DNA of 64,000 nucleotides from Steinernema hermaphroditum (GCA_030435675.1 CM059624.1:13726769-13790768), one strand, 5' to 3'. Positions 48,972 to 60,479 are shown, numbered from the stretch's first letter. Notes: generated by a model from the letters alone, not told the origin. A program made the numbers and translations.

Positions 48972-49821
48972 GTAAGTGCTCCCGCGCACCCGCTCCTCCC
49001 GCACTCTACAGAGGAACACCAAAACTACACACATTCCTGTGATCCCCGACCTCAGATCTATTCGGATTATTCACAAGGGAACATTTGGATGCCGATTCTT
49101 CTCAACCATTACCAAAAACACAGAACAAAAATTGTCCAGTGAGCACAAAATCTTCGTCACAGCTTTCACAACGTCACGCCGAAGTTGTTGAGGAAGTTGT
49201 CGTGCGTCTCCAGCCTGTTCTTGTCGGGAAGGATCTGAAAGGTCGAGTCGTCCGGTCTGGACGTAACCTTCAAAAGTTTACAAGTTGAGGTGCCGACTGG
49301 CTAGGCTGATCGGAAACTAAGGCGGTGTCCGATTCAAAAAGTGCCGGCCTCTCACAACAAGTTGTTTTCATTCGGAATTGTTTTTCTGTAATTTCGAAAT
49401 CACCATTAATTAAGAGATCGCTGACTTCAGGAAATCTCTGGTCTCTGTTCAACGTCGGCTTAACAGCAATTTTGCTATTTGTTTTTTTTTTGTTGCAAAA
49501 GTAATAGTCCTCGGGTGTCACCGTAACGGAAACACGATGACACGCGGTACGTGAGAGAAATTTGTGGAAATGAATTACTGGCTGTTTACCTGCTTACTGT
49601 GAAGCTGTAGAATGATCTGCGCTAATTGACCCATATCAAATTTAAGTATTTCCTCATGAACACGTCTTACCCAGAACATGTGGTTACAGCACAGCCCAGC
49701 CTCTAATTTTATAAATCCTATCCTCTTGTAGGCGTTCCTGGCTTTGTAATCTGGATACAAATGGATATAATTTGATCATACCAAAGTCATCGAATATGAT
49801 CTTTTTCTGTTTGTCATCACA
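48972..49821. other. Spacer left of the inverted duplication
   Basis: No supported gene. Open frames on both strands at 49085-49521 and 49575-49760 are unsupported. Confidence 0.35.
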
Positions 49822-49873
49822 TCGCCCATTTAATTTATTTTACTTGATATGCGAACATGTTCAAATAAGAAAG

Positions 49874-50483
49874 TTATTTAGTGAGAGCGCGAGTCTGGGC
49901 CATGAGGCAGTAGGCGACGTTTCCATTCTCGTCGCTGAGCTCGTACTTCAGCTGGTAGGGAGCGTTGTTCTTGAGGAGGCGGATGATGATGCCGTACTTG
50001 CTGAAGGGGAGCTTGACGGTGATGGGGCCGGAGCCCGTCTTCAACGGGCAGGTCAGACTCATGTCGCAGGCATCAAGGTCCTCCCTGAGAAAGCATGCTA
50101 GGGGAATACGGTAATAAAGACATACAGAAGTCCGAAGGTCGGGATCTGCTTCCACCCACACTTGAACAATCCGCTCCAGGTCCAGACGGTGACGTCGAGG
50201 GAGAGTTTGGAGAAGATGCGGTTGTTGTTGATGAGGTCTACGGCGATGTGGAGGTCCTGATCGAGTCTCACCGGGTACTGGGGGCTTCCTGAAGCATCAA
50301 GGTCATACCGGGTTACAGTAGTCTCTTACCGTCAGGGTTGACGGGCTGCACAGCGCTGACAGAGACGCCGTCGGCGGCGCCGCAGGACCACCAGTGGAAG
50401 GCATGGTCGGTGCCGTTGGGGAACGAGTCACAGCCGAGGGAGAGGGCCAGAAGGGAGGCGAGGAGAGCGTAGCGAAGAGCCAT
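49874..50483 (-). CDS. ML-domain (MD-2/NPC2-like) secreted protein, left copy
   Basis: Exons are 50483-50330, 50288-50126 and 50084-49874, giving 528 nt (175 aa). The signal peptide is MALRYALLASLLALSLG. The mature protein has the ML-domain pattern: HAFHWWSCGAADGVSVSAVQ (first cysteine), DQDLHIAVDLINNNRI, VTVWTWSGLFKCGWKQIPTF, EDLDACDMSLTCPLK, GPITVKLPFSKYGIIIRLL, YQLKYEL, NVAYCLMAQ. That gives six-plus cysteines and the beta-sandwich alternation of lipid-binding ML proteins. Such proteins are secreted or lysosomal and bind sterols or other lipids. A TATA-like TTTAAAAG lies about 36 bases upstream. The amino-acid sequence is identical to the right copy at 52697-53306. No trans-splice acceptor is seen at the start. 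Confidence 0.92.
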
Positions 50484-50518
50484 GTCGAGGCGGATGGAGA
50501 AGACTTCGGGGCGAGAGC

Positions 50519-50526
50519 TTTTAAAG
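50519..50526 (-). promoter_or_regulatory. TATA-like box of left ML gene
   Basis: CTTTTAAA on the plus strand (TTTAAAAG on the minus), 36-43 bases upstream of the ATG at 50483. The mirror copy serves the right gene. Confidence 0.5.
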
Positions 50527-50970
50527 GCGCGTCGAGAGCTTATCGTACTTCTGAAAGGCACGCACAGTACCACCTCCGTTGGTTCCGGGTCTCTTCTTGA
50601 AAGCACGCCTTCCCACAAGAGTTCAACAGATCGCATTCACGTGGAACGTTTTTGGAGCCACGCTATTCTTTGGTCATCATCAAAAGTAACTGATAAACGA
50701 GTATTAAGATTATTTGCATTGGAACGCACGTTTCCTCCTTCACGTGAAACAAACAATTTCGAATCTGGAGTACACCGTGACCGATGAAATACCGAGAGCA
50801 ATCGAATGATCCTTATCGGAACATTCCTATGATCTACAGAATGTCCCAAAAAGGGATCTTCAAGAAAGACAAGTATTTCACCAACCCGAGCTAACCGAAG
50901 ATATCCCAGTAGAACATAGCAATCCCATTACTTTCCCCATTATCGGAGCGCTGAGGACTTCTGAGATTCA

Positions 50971-51147
50971 GTGGAAGTCGAATTTGGCGTCGCCAAGCTG
51001 TTCGCCGGCTGCGACCAGGAAGGCTCAAAGCTCTTCTACCTCGACCTCTCCAGTACGTTCATCGATTGCTCGGCCTAGTCCATTGGCGCCGCGTACGACG
51101 GCGAAACGCAGAATTTGAAGGAACAGCACCACGAAAAGGGTGTCCCA
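50971..51147 (+). pseudogene. Proteasome alpha-5 (PSMA5/pas-5) processed fragment
   Basis: The frame reads VEVEFGVAKLFAGCDQEGSK, then LFYLDLSSTFIDCSA, a TAG stop (51076-51078), then SIGAAYDGETQNLKEQHHEK. This matches the proteasome alpha-5 segment of the type [20 protein letters not shown] followed by [20 protein letters not shown]: same order, same spacing, and the stop replaces the Arg of the AR-IG pair. No intron interrupts it, and the ends fade without splice sites, so it looks like a retrocopy. It is present only in the left arm of the palindrome; the matching place in the right arm (about 52130-52260) lacks it. Confidence 0.85.
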
Positions 51148-51252
51148 AAAAGGCACATTTCGTTTTAATATCGGATAACGAAACACGATGTCCATCGAAT
51201 TCCACGGGACAAGAGAGTTCTACGAGCTGTTATTTCGGATCTGATCGTTCAA

Positions 51253-52080
51253 TTAGCTTTTACTGTGATAAGACTGAAAGTATTTGACTATTTTATTTTC
51301 CACCGTACTCACACTAGTTGTATATAATAAGAGTGCAAACGACGTGCAGAAGAGTCGCAAATTGTTCGTCGGTTGAACTTTGCCCTCCACAAGAAGGCGA
51401 CACCGTCGAAAGGTAATGTTCCTTTTTCGTCGAATGACTTTTGGTCCCACGTAGGCACTCTGATAACAGTTCGATAAGATTTTTCGATTTCGACCTTTGA
51501 ACTATACAACAGCCGAGCTTCTTTTTTGAGGTTTAAGTTTATGCGACGAAAGACGTAGCTGATAGGAAGTAGCAACGTTAGCGTCCGCAAAAAAGTGCCA
51601 TTTTTCGTATATCTGTAGTTCTGTAGATTGTAGATTGAAATGCTTTTGAGTCGTGAATAAAGTCAAGTCAAGTCAATCCAATGAACATTCCTATGATCCC
51701 TATGAATGTGGCAAAATGACACTTTTTTTGCGAACGTTAACGTTGATAACGCTAAATTAGCCTTACATCTACGTCTTTCACCGCATAAACTCGGCTGTTG
51801 TATAGTTCAAAGGACGAAAACGAAAACTTTTATCAGACTGTTATCAGAGTGCCTACGTGGGACTAAAAGTCATTCGAAAAATGAAATTATCGTTCGACGG
51901 TGTTACCTTCTTGTGGAGGGCAAAGTTCAACCGACGAACAATTTGCGACTCTTCTGCACGTCGTTTGCACTCTTATTATGTACAAGTAGTGCGAGTACGG
52001 TGAAAAATAAAATAGTCAAATACTTTCAGTCTTATCTCAGTAAAAGCCAACTGAACAACAAGAACCTAGCCTTAAGCTAA
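51253..52080. repeat. Inner inverted repeat with retroelement tail in the centre
   Basis: 51253-51590 and 51706-52080 are diverged mirror copies. Both encode on opposite strands a stretch LLVEGKVQPTNNLRLFCTSF. The spacer has a LINE-like 3' end (51638-51676: AATGCTTTTGAGTCGTGAAT, then AAAGTCAAGTCAAGTCAA) similar to 28268-28311. The short open frames have no recognised family and may derive from a transposon. Confidence 0.7.
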
Positions 52081-52653
52081 CAGCCCTCAGAGTCCTACGG
52101 AATTCGATGGACACCCTTTTTCGTAAATCGACATTAAAACGAAAATTGGATAGCTTTTTGGGACACCTTTTTCATTAAAGACGATTATACTTCTAAACCG
52201 GCTACCCGCTCAAGTCTCAGCCCTCTGCAACTCACCCTCCGATAATGGGGAAAGTAATGGCATTGTTCTACTGGGATGTCTTTGGTTAGCTCGGGTTGGT
52301 GAAATACTTGTCTTTCTTGAAGATCCCTTTTTGGGACATTCTGTAGATCATAGGAATGTTCCGATAAGGATCATTCGATTGCTCTCGGTATTTCATCGGT
52401 CACGGTGTACTCCAGATTCGAAATTGTTTGTTTCACGTGAAGGAGGAAACGTGCGTTCCAATGCAAATAATCTAAACACTCGTTTATCAGTTACTTTTAA
52501 TGCTGACCAAAGAATAGCGTTGCCCCAAAAACGTTCCACGTGAATGCGATCTGTTGAACTCTTGTGGGAAGGCGTTCTTTCAAGAAGAGACCCGGAACCA
52601 ACGGAGGTGGCACTGTGCGTGCCTTTCAGAAGTACGATAAGCTCTCGACGCGC

Positions 52654-52661
52654 CTTTAAAA
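52654..52661 (+). promoter_or_regulatory. TATA-like box of right ML gene
   Basis: TTTAAAAG, 36-43 bases before the ATG at 52697, mirrored in the left arm. Confidence 0.5.
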
Positions 52662-52696
52662 GCTCTCGCCCCGAAGTCTTCTCCATCCGCCTCGAC

Positions 52697-53306
52697 ATGG
52701 CTCTTCGCTACGCTCTCCTCGCCTCCCTTCTGGCCCTCTCCCTCGGCTGTGACTCGTTCCCCAACGGCACCGACCATGCCTTCCACTGGTGGTCCTGCGG
52801 CGCCGCCGACGGCGTCTCTGTCAGCGCTGTGCAGCCCGTCAACCCTGACGGTAAGAGACTACTGTAACCCGGTATGACCTTGATGCTTCAGGAAGCCCCC
52901 AGTACCCGGTGAGACTCGATCAGGACCTCCACATCGCCGTAGACCTCATCAACAACAACCGCATCTTCTCCAAACTCTCCCTCGACGTCACCGTCTGGAC
53001 CTGGAGCGGATTGTTCAAGTGTGGGTGGAAGCAGATCCCGACCTTCGGACTTCTGTATGTCTTTATTACCGTATTCCCCTAGCATGCTTTCTCAGGGAGG
53101 ACCTTGATGCCTGCGACATGAGTCTGACCTGCCCGTTGAAGACGGGCTCCGGCCCCATCACCGTCAAGCTCCCCTTCAGCAAGTACGGCATCATCATCCG
53201 CCTCCTCAAGAACAACGCTCCCTACCAGCTGAAGTACGAGCTCAGCGACGAGAATGGAAACGTCGCCTACTGCCTCATGGCCCAGACTCGCGCTCTCACT
53301 AAGTAA
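52697..53306 (+). CDS. ML-domain (MD-2/NPC2-like) secreted protein, right copy
   Basis: Exons are 52697-52850, 52892-53054 and 53096-53306, 175 aa, the exact mirror of the left copy. The introns are 41 nt each. The signal peptide, cysteines and lipid-pocket strands are the same, and no amino-acid difference was found. The one coding-region base difference noticed is the last Lys codon (AAG here, AAA on the left). The two genes diverge from the palindrome centre with promoters facing each other across about 2.2 kb. Two identical, divergently transcribed genes in a palindrome imply either a very recent duplication or ongoing arm-to-arm conversion. Confidence 0.92.
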
Positions 53307-53502
53307 CTTTCTTATTTGAGCATGTTCGCATATCAAGTAAAATAAATTAAATGGGCGACAATATTTGAACCAAATTCAATGAATTATGGAGATTGTGCAA
53401 ACAAGGAATTGATTGCGCATTATAACCTGCATCGCTTTGACCGCAAATGCAATTCATAAATGCAGAGCTCTTGTTCGAACACTACATTTTCTGAAGTGTA
53501 TC

Positions 53503-54405
53503 ATGAACAACTTGCCCCTCAACTTCTACGACAGCCTGTGCTCACTGTTCTATATGCAGACCCTTCGCAACGTGCAAGAGCTTACAGGAAGTTTAGGAAA
53601 AATCGCCAAAGAGTTCTTCGAAAATACCCGTGCTTGTGATGTTTTTATCAATGATGGTGCTATGACCAGCGTTAAGCTTTCTAGCCATAGTCGTACTGAA
53701 GAAGAAAGCTATCGGCCCTTGAGCCGGAAATTCATCCTAATGGTTTTCACATATCTTTGCGGTTCCACCGAGAATCCATTGGAGAAGAGCGTTTGCCAAC
53801 GCATACGATAACTGCAAGGAAACAAAAACTGTGGTTTAGTTTTACAAACAAACAATATAAGCGACTCTTGGCCAAACTTGGCATGTTCATGGAAGAATTT
53901 GACGTACTTGGCGCTTTGCAGAAAGCTCGAAGAGAAATCGATTACCTTGTGTAAGAAGATCATGGATAGGGGAAGACTTATGATCCTCGAGGTAACCTAT
54001 CCGAGCTGTGAACAAACGGAGCTTGAACTAATAAAGGCTGTTCTTGTCCAGGACCTGTTTAAAGTAGCACATCTAGCATCTTGTAGTATTGCTGCAACAC
54101 GAGATCTTTTGATGTTTTGCTCAGAGAACAGCGGAAGAGTGAAGGGAGAACGGATTTGTTTCTATCGTGATTATGCTCAAATCCTATCACTTTTCGACGG
54201 AAAAGTTGAGCTTTGCTCAAAGGACGAAAATGTATCACTAGAAAAGGATTACTTCTTCTTCCGACATGAGGAATTTGACGAATCTTCAAGTGTGTACAAG
54301 ATCAAAAACGGTTATTGTTATTGTTATGTTATTCGAATGCAAAGGAAAGGAGAAAGACACAGACAGAAGAACTCCAATTTCTCAGCGAAACAAAACGTAT
54401 GGTGA
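53503..54405 (+). pseudogene. Nematode orphan-family gene with one nonsense codon (copy 2)
   Basis: It starts MNNLPLNFYDSLCSLFYMQ and stays in one frame throughout, broken by a single TAA at 53809-53811 after CQRIR. The frame then continues LQGNKNCGLVLQTNNISDSW, CSWKNLTYLALCRKLEEKS, ELIKAVLVQDLFKVAHLASC, FCSENSGRVKGERICFYRDY, VELCSKDENVSLEKDYFFF and ends SAKQNVW. It aligns end to end with 20056-21174, which has different lesions, so the two were probably broken independently. Total about 300 residues. The N-terminal LPLNFYDSLCSL is weakly F-box-like. It lies just outside the ML palindrome. Alternatively a tiny unrecognised intron removes the stop, but no GT-AG pair restores the frame. Confidence 0.65.
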
Positions 54406-56185
54406 TGGTGCTTGCCTAATCAGTTGCTTGTTGTCAATCGAATAAATTTCAATGTGACTGGTTCTCAAAGTTTCGAGTATGCGTGGAGCGTGCGCCCGTT
54501 GTGAAAACATCCAGGGGGGAAACCATCATCGCCCGATTGAAGAAGCCGAATGATAACTATTCTTTGTCGTTTATATCACCCTCTGTGTGGTTTCAGCAAC
54601 CAGCGAAAAGTCGTGACACAATGAGGGATGCGATATTTCGACGGCGATAGGCTGTCACTTTAACATTCAACCTAATAAAAGGGTATCTTCAATCTGAGCT
54701 TATTCTGGGGTATGCATTACAGAGTCCCGATGGGCCGATGACGCAATCCTTGCAGGATATAATGGAATAAAACGTGTAGGATTCCAGGTTCGGCAAACGG
54801 GTATCCCACCGACAGTGTGCCGACAGGAGCTTCAAAACCATTAGCGCCAAATTAAAAGAGGTGATGATGGGTAGTAAACAACATTGAATTAACTTGGTCG
54901 TCAGAGGGCACAGGAATCCTGAACGACGACAACGATGAACTCAGAACGAATGAGCGACCTCCGCGGGAACTCTTACTCTCTTACTTGTCTCTAACTTCTA
55001 CTCTTATCTCTCAACCTTTTAACTCTCAACTGACACTAACGCAGACTCTCAACTCAATCTCTTAACTCTCAGATTCTCTCCCTTTGGCGTCTACCTCCCC
55101 AAAAGAATTGCTTCAACTCTTTTATTACAAAAGCTATCACGGTAGCTGCCGGGCCAAGATACAACGTACGAGCTGCTTATATCACGGCTTCTTGGGGCGG
55201 GACATCACTCGGTGGTCGGAGCTTCGGATGCGGCGGAAGTTGGGTGATCGGTGGTCTGAGTCTAAACATATAACATTAATGCTTGCATTATACAGTCCCG
55301 AAGTGTGATCGGCAACGATCGGAATGTTACAACAATCAGGGCTATGTAAAATGTAATTATCCATACCTATCCCTACAATAGTTAAATTTTATTGGCTTTA
55401 TAGCTCACCTTCATACCTAACGCTGAAGTTTTTGTTTTCGCGTTTTGTCGGTGTTTTAACTTTGGTGGCGTTGTTAAGAATTGTGTTGTTGACATGGCCA
55501 AAAATTACACGATTAGAGTCAGATAACGGATATGAACTTACTGTGTTTTGTTGAACAGTGGACTGTTCTTCCTGTGTGAGGCGCCTTCCCACCTTTCTGT
55601 TGGCTGAAGGCTGAACCTACCGTATTTTTAATCAGTAGAACAGTGTGATCCTGTCCAGACTCATTGGGGCAAGGTGTCCTATCTACAAGCTGCCTGGTTT
55701 AAGAGCTAATCTTCTCGTACCAACCTGTCTGGAACCTGCCTATACACATACAGACAGGGCGTTCGGACTGTCAGCGCTGCACCTCCGGGGACGGTATATC
55801 TGCTCCTTTTCGTATGCCTCTTATCTAAAGAAGAAAAAGGTAATACCCACAAGGAAACTGCTGAGAGCACCATTTCCACCATTGCCACACGCAATGGTCC
55901 ACTTGTCCACCTGGGAGGAAAGACTTTCAGAGATTCTGCGGATATCTCTGTGCTCACTGGCATATCGTACTTGCTGGTAATGATAATTTCTTTGAAAGCC
56001 TAACTGATCGATCTGTAAATGGGAATTTAAAAGAGTGGAACTATCCGTTTTTTCATTATCTATTCACTATATTTGTAATGATGAGACTAACATAGGGTTT
56101 CAAAGCAGTGGTCTTTATATATTTTCTCATTTAAGCGGGGCTTGATTGGCTCGATTTCCACAAACATCGGCTGAGGTCTACATAT
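54406..56185. other. Non-genic spacer
   Basis: Contains a (CTCTTAACTCTCAACT)-type pyrimidine/A repeat at about 54965-55080 in which AACTCTC and ACTCTTA recur. Open frames at 55645-55980 on both strands are unsupported. Confidence 0.4.
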
Positions 56186-56186
56186 A

Positions 56187-56430
56187 ACGAGTCAGGAACT
56201 AACACCCGTTTGGATTTCTGCCTTTGGATTAGGATTCGCATGTCCGCGTACCTACTACAGGGGACATGGATTAATCGACTCGACTGGGAGGAGTGGGAAG
56301 CTCCCGGGAGGCACTTCCTAGTGTGCTGAATACGATCACAGATCTATTAATCCATGTCCCCTGTAGTAGGTACGCGGACACGCGAATCCGGATCCAAAGT
56401 GTGAAATCCAAACGGATCTTAGTTCCTGTG
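56187..56430. repeat. Inverted repeat, about 85-bp arms
   Basis: The left arm 56187-56275 and right arm 56345-56430 match (for example TACTACAGGGGACATGGATT with its complement). The outer ends are AGGAACTAACACCCGTTTGG-like, and the loop is about 70 bp. No coding content and no clear target duplication. Probably a MITE or snapback element. Confidence 0.75.
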
Positions 56431-58952
56431 GGAAGTGGGAAGCGGTATTCAGCAAACTGAGAAGACTTCCTAGTTGCTTCCCATTTGCCATCCAGCCCTC
56501 CCATCTATATGTGGCTGGGAAGCGGCCTTCCCAGTCACTGTTTTGGATCTTTTTCAACGTTAAAACTTTGTGACACGGTATTTGGCCACTGGGCTCTATT
56601 TGCAACAATTTGCAGCGACCGAAAGCTTTTTTCGGCTGCCAAACCAAACACCCTACGGGTGAATCAGAGACCAACAAGCTATATTATGTTTTTGGGTGGG
56701 AAAGTTGAAAATGGCGTGTTTTTAAAATGTATCTTTATTGCCGCAAAAACACAGATTTCACTGGAGGTATTCAGGAATCAACAACAGTGAGGCTCACTTC
56801 ATAATGTCTGACTCTTTGAACCTACCGAATTCTACTGTCTAGTTCTTAGTGCTACCAAATTTGCAATCTGGTCAAAAACGGGCGAAACGGAATTTTTCCA
56901 CCTGAAATCTACTATCTAGTTCGGTTATTCCAATGAATTTTACAGAGATCTCCTCTGGACTTGGTTTAGTTCTGAGATGAAGAATATTACTTACTTTTTA
57001 ATAAGTCCATCGCTCAACTATCTTCGACGACCATCGTTCGGAAGCTCTTTGGGGAAGGAAGAACTCTGCAAACAACAGAAATACAGGATTTCGAATAAGC
57101 AATCGATAAGGGGGAAAATGCACTTTTGACCACACGCGTCGTTCGGGTGGCGCCGTTCTGGTGGGTGAGCAGACAGGAGACGAGACAGACGGACGTAGGA
57201 CAAAGACTGATCAATGATAGATGAGAACCGACTCTGAAAGTCGTTCTCAACTATGTTAAAGCTAACTGATAGATCGTTTACGATCCTGTTTAATGAATCA
57301 GAGGAGGTCGAGGGGAGTCAAGGATGCGAGCCAAAGAGGTTACAAAATAATATCTAGGTCACCTCATGCCTTAAAACGTTCTGATTTCCGGAGAGCCAAA
57401 CGATCAATGCCACGATTGATTTAGTGGAAGGGTCGCACCCAAACGACACAACAATTTGGCGCGAAAAGGGGGAAGGAGGGGGCAGCGCTGAGGAGCGCGG
57501 GGAGAAGTCGGGGCTTGTCGGCGACAGACGGTTGTCTGTCTGCGAAAACGGCGCGACAGTACAGGCGCCAATGGATCTGCAAAATGAAACTATCCGTTGT
57601 TTTCAGTAACGATGGGACTAACGCACCATTAGAGAGTTTGAAGGCAATGTTCTTAACATATTCTCTAAAATGAGTAGATTAGCACTAAAATGAAACTCAT
57701 CAACCCTCTTGTGACGCGGCCTGGCCAGGTTCATCTCCCAACCCGATTTCCACCTGAAACGCATAACATCTACAGGGTAATCCTCAAGGATGACTCGAGT
57801 CCAATTAGGCTCATAATTTCGGGGCTCCACCCGGCGCTCCTGCGCTTTTAGAGACTGACTATAAAAGTTGTCGCCGGCAGTTTCCGGAGAGAGTGATGTC
57901 CCGGCCTTCTGCACAGAGTATTGGCGGAACCTCCTACCCGCCTTCATCTGTCACCTCTACACTCCCTCCCCATTTTCCTTCCTCATGTCCTGTGCCTAAT
58001 TACCACGCGATGCAATAAAAGCCTGCTTTAATCTATTGGGATAATCCACACATGCTCGAGAGAGCGGAACTTGGGTGACCACGGTCCAAACAATAGGATA
58101 CTAAATAATCGAGCTCAAATAATCTAAGATATCATTTCTCTATGATGACCAGGTCACCTGGCGACACGACTTTTGCGCTAACTGTTGTACACCACTCTGT
58201 AGACTAAATCGCTTATTCAAGTCATATCCGTGCCCGAAAGCACGGGTCTTTGCCATATGCAAACTGATTGGTTGGTACACAAAAGTCGTGCAGAAACAAA
58301 AGTCGTACAGCCTTTTGACTCGAGCACTTTGTAAACGTGAAAATGTAAAATCGATGCAAGCAATGTAAACACAGTGTAAACGCTTTACACACCTCATAGA
58401 GCCCTGGCATGAGTGCAACAGACCGTATTGTGTAGTTAATTTAAGTGCTAATCCCCGAGCGCTAGGAGCTACTCCATGCCCACAGTTATCTTGATCAGTC
58501 TCAATCGGCTCTGACTATGTCCTCCACCGCTAATGAGATTTCGGAAAGAAGCGGGCCCTTCTCCCACGCGGAACAATCACCACGATATCCGGAACGCTTT
58601 CCAAGGAACCGTTCAGCTTCAGTTGCCCCTCTGTAAGGCGACCTCTGTCCTGAGTTTCTCCGATAGCCTAGATGAGTCGCTTTTGGTTTCCAGCGGGACT
58701 ATCGGGGACATTACCTGCTTCTTGTTTTTTGGCTGGAACCCCTAAATTTCAGATTCACCATGAGGTGTAAGCCTCGAAGGCGGTACCTACCAACTCGCCG
58801 ACCCCCATTTCACCGGCAGGAAAACTAACCGATAGGACAACTCGCTGAACACGGACCCCATCTCGCCGCGAGCCAATCGCCGCGGGAAAAAAACAAAAGA
58901 AAGGGGAAAACCAATCATTTTATTTGCATTTAGCAAACAAACAATAAAGTTC
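56431..58952. other. Decayed gene-family DNA, no complete gene
   Basis: Contains a segment (56930-57320) directly repeated at 62090-62480 and a minus-strand open stretch at 57947-57618 reading RVEPRNYEPNWTRVILEDYP then VDVMRFRWK. That stretch resembles ILILEGFPLDAIHFRWK just before the gene at 59862. The 13-mer TTTCAGGTGGAAA (minus strand) occurs at about 56906, 57759 and 59854, probably a shared acceptor-exon junction. No full reading frame could be assembled. Confidence 0.4.
56995..57320. repeat. Direct repeat, copy 1 of about 320 bp
   Basis: Matches 62160-62480 closely, for example CTTCGACGACCATCGTT, GGGGAAGGAAGAACTCTG, GCAATCGATAAGGGGGAAAA, ACGTCGTTCGGGTGGCGC-like, and AATGATAGATGAGAACCGAC. 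On the minus strand both copies read like a promoter/outron followed by a short first exon: acceptor, then ATGGACTTATTAAAAA (copy 1) or ATGGAGGTATTAAAAA (copy 2), then a GTAAG donor. This suggests duplicated 5' ends of a gene family. Confidence 0.8.
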
Positions 58953-59862
58953 CTATTCATCTTTTTCGTCGCTGAGGAGGTCCGCGAAGGCTCTTCGGAC
59001 GGTGACCTCAATGGCCATCGTTTTCAAAGTGTCGAGCGGGATGATCGGAAACAGCACCTGGCGTTTGCTTCTTGACTGTGTCGTGTCTGGTACACGGCAT
59101 GAACTCGTATTTCCCCTCCGATGTGTTGTGATCCCTTTAGTGCACATGTTATCAAGATAAACATATATTGGAAGGCTAGCACATGGTGACATGGAAGCAG
59201 AACATGGGGGAGGCGGAGAGGTGGAGAGGGGCAGCCGGTCTTGAGAAGCTCGCGGGACAAGACTCCCGGGAAGCGGGCCAAGCGCGCGGAGCGGGTCACG
59301 TCGCTCACCTTCCTTGATATCGTCGCTCCGTCCTCGGTTGGTCCGTTCTTGATGTCATAGAACGCCCGAGGGACGTCCTCATGGATTCGACCGCGGATGT
59401 AGTCTTCAATCCCGGGAAAAAGGTGGACCACTTCCAATATCAGCCAGAAATTGTTCCAATAGGACCAGTCGCGTTTCCGGGTCCGGACATTTCGGCAATT
59501 CAGTTCTAGGATGTAGTCATCGTTTCTAAAAGAAGCATTGTGCTCTGCGGGGACTACAAGCAAGTCAGGACATCTGCCAATCGTGTCTTTCAGGATGCGA
59601 AGTTTAGCTTGGTGCTCTTGCTCACTCTCAAAACAGTCAGAATGAAGATATGACCCAATGAAACGACTACCTTAGTCTTCTTGTGTATATACGTCCATTT
59701 CTGTTCAGCATGCTGGAACAATATATCCACGATCCGACAATTCGTAGATGGTATAACCCTCCTTCGTTTCATCGATTGGGAAATAAAAATATGTGTTTCC
59801 ACAAGCTGTCCATCTATGCTGATAACGAGGGAACTCCGTTGTTTCCACCTGAAATGAATAGC
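58953..59862 (-). CDS. Unrecognised multi-exon gene of the 57-64 kb family
   Basis: A probable model is exon A about 59849-59734, exon B about 59670-59311 and last exon about 59044-58953. Exon A reads VETTEFPRYQHRWTACGNTY, FYFPIDETKEGYTIYELSD. Exon B reads SRFIGSYLHSDCFESEQEHQ ... LLVVPAEHNASFRNDDYILE, WSYWNNFWLILEVVHLFPGI, EDYIRGRIHEDVPRAFYDIK, to a GTGAGC donor. The last exon ends VRRAFADLLSDEKDE and a stop. Upstream exons are not certain. The C-terminal helix resembles the ends of the genes at 63.2 and 63.8 kb. The frame is clean in exon B, so this may be a live gene. Function unknown; no membrane segment or signal peptide is seen in these parts. Confidence 0.5.
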
Positions 59863-60479
59863 ATCTAAAGGAAACCCTCAAGGATAAGGATGTTCACCCC
59901 CAATGTATTTTTATGAGTGGTGTTGTGCATAGTCACTCGAATAGAGTTGTGGAATAGTGGAACATTTTCAAATACCGAATCGGACATTCGACATTCGCGA
60001 AAAGACAGATATTTTCGATTTATGTCAAGCTTGAATTCGTGCTCTTAAATATCACAGTGAGAACAAATCCCAAGATGATGAAAAATTGGGTCAAAAAGCA
60101 GTTGGTTGCTAAGTAACTAAACCTTTTTGTCGATTTAACTAACTCTAAGTAAGGTGATAAAACAACATGGACAGCCAGCTAAGGTGCGTGAATGTCATAA
60201 TGTCATAGGTTAAGAGTGGAAATTGGAAGCTCCGATTTCCCATGACCTGCCAGTACAATTCATTGACCCCTGCTTTTATCCGTATTTCCAAATGAAAATC
60301 TTTTGCTTTATTTTTGGTGATGTGACCCATAGTAATAAATGAGGATCAGTTACTTATTGGGTATGTAGGCCTCCTCAAGCTCTATCTGACAGCTTCTTGT
60401 ACTGAGACTGTTGGAAACAACAGAAAATAAATTGAGACAAAGTTTGTAAAAACGTCAAAAACGAAAAAGCTTACAGTTG

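Larger units (their letters stand above)
49822..53360. repeat. 3.5-kb inverted duplication (giant palindrome)
   Basis: The outer arms 49822-50870 and 52310-53358 are nearly identical mirror images; paired positions sum to 103180. They cover an ML-domain gene, its promoter and flanks. The inner arms (51253-51590 and 51706-52080) are also mirror images but more diverged. The left arm has extra sequence at about 50960-51150, including a proteasome alpha-5 fragment. The centre (51600-51690) holds the 3' end of a retroelement. Confidence 0.95.

Noticed and set aside
50313..50636. N-terminally extended reading of the ML gene
   Set aside because: The extension runs through the TATA-like box and lacks a signal peptide; the internal Met at 50483 starts a clear signal peptide. 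The same applies to 52544-52696 in the mirror copy.
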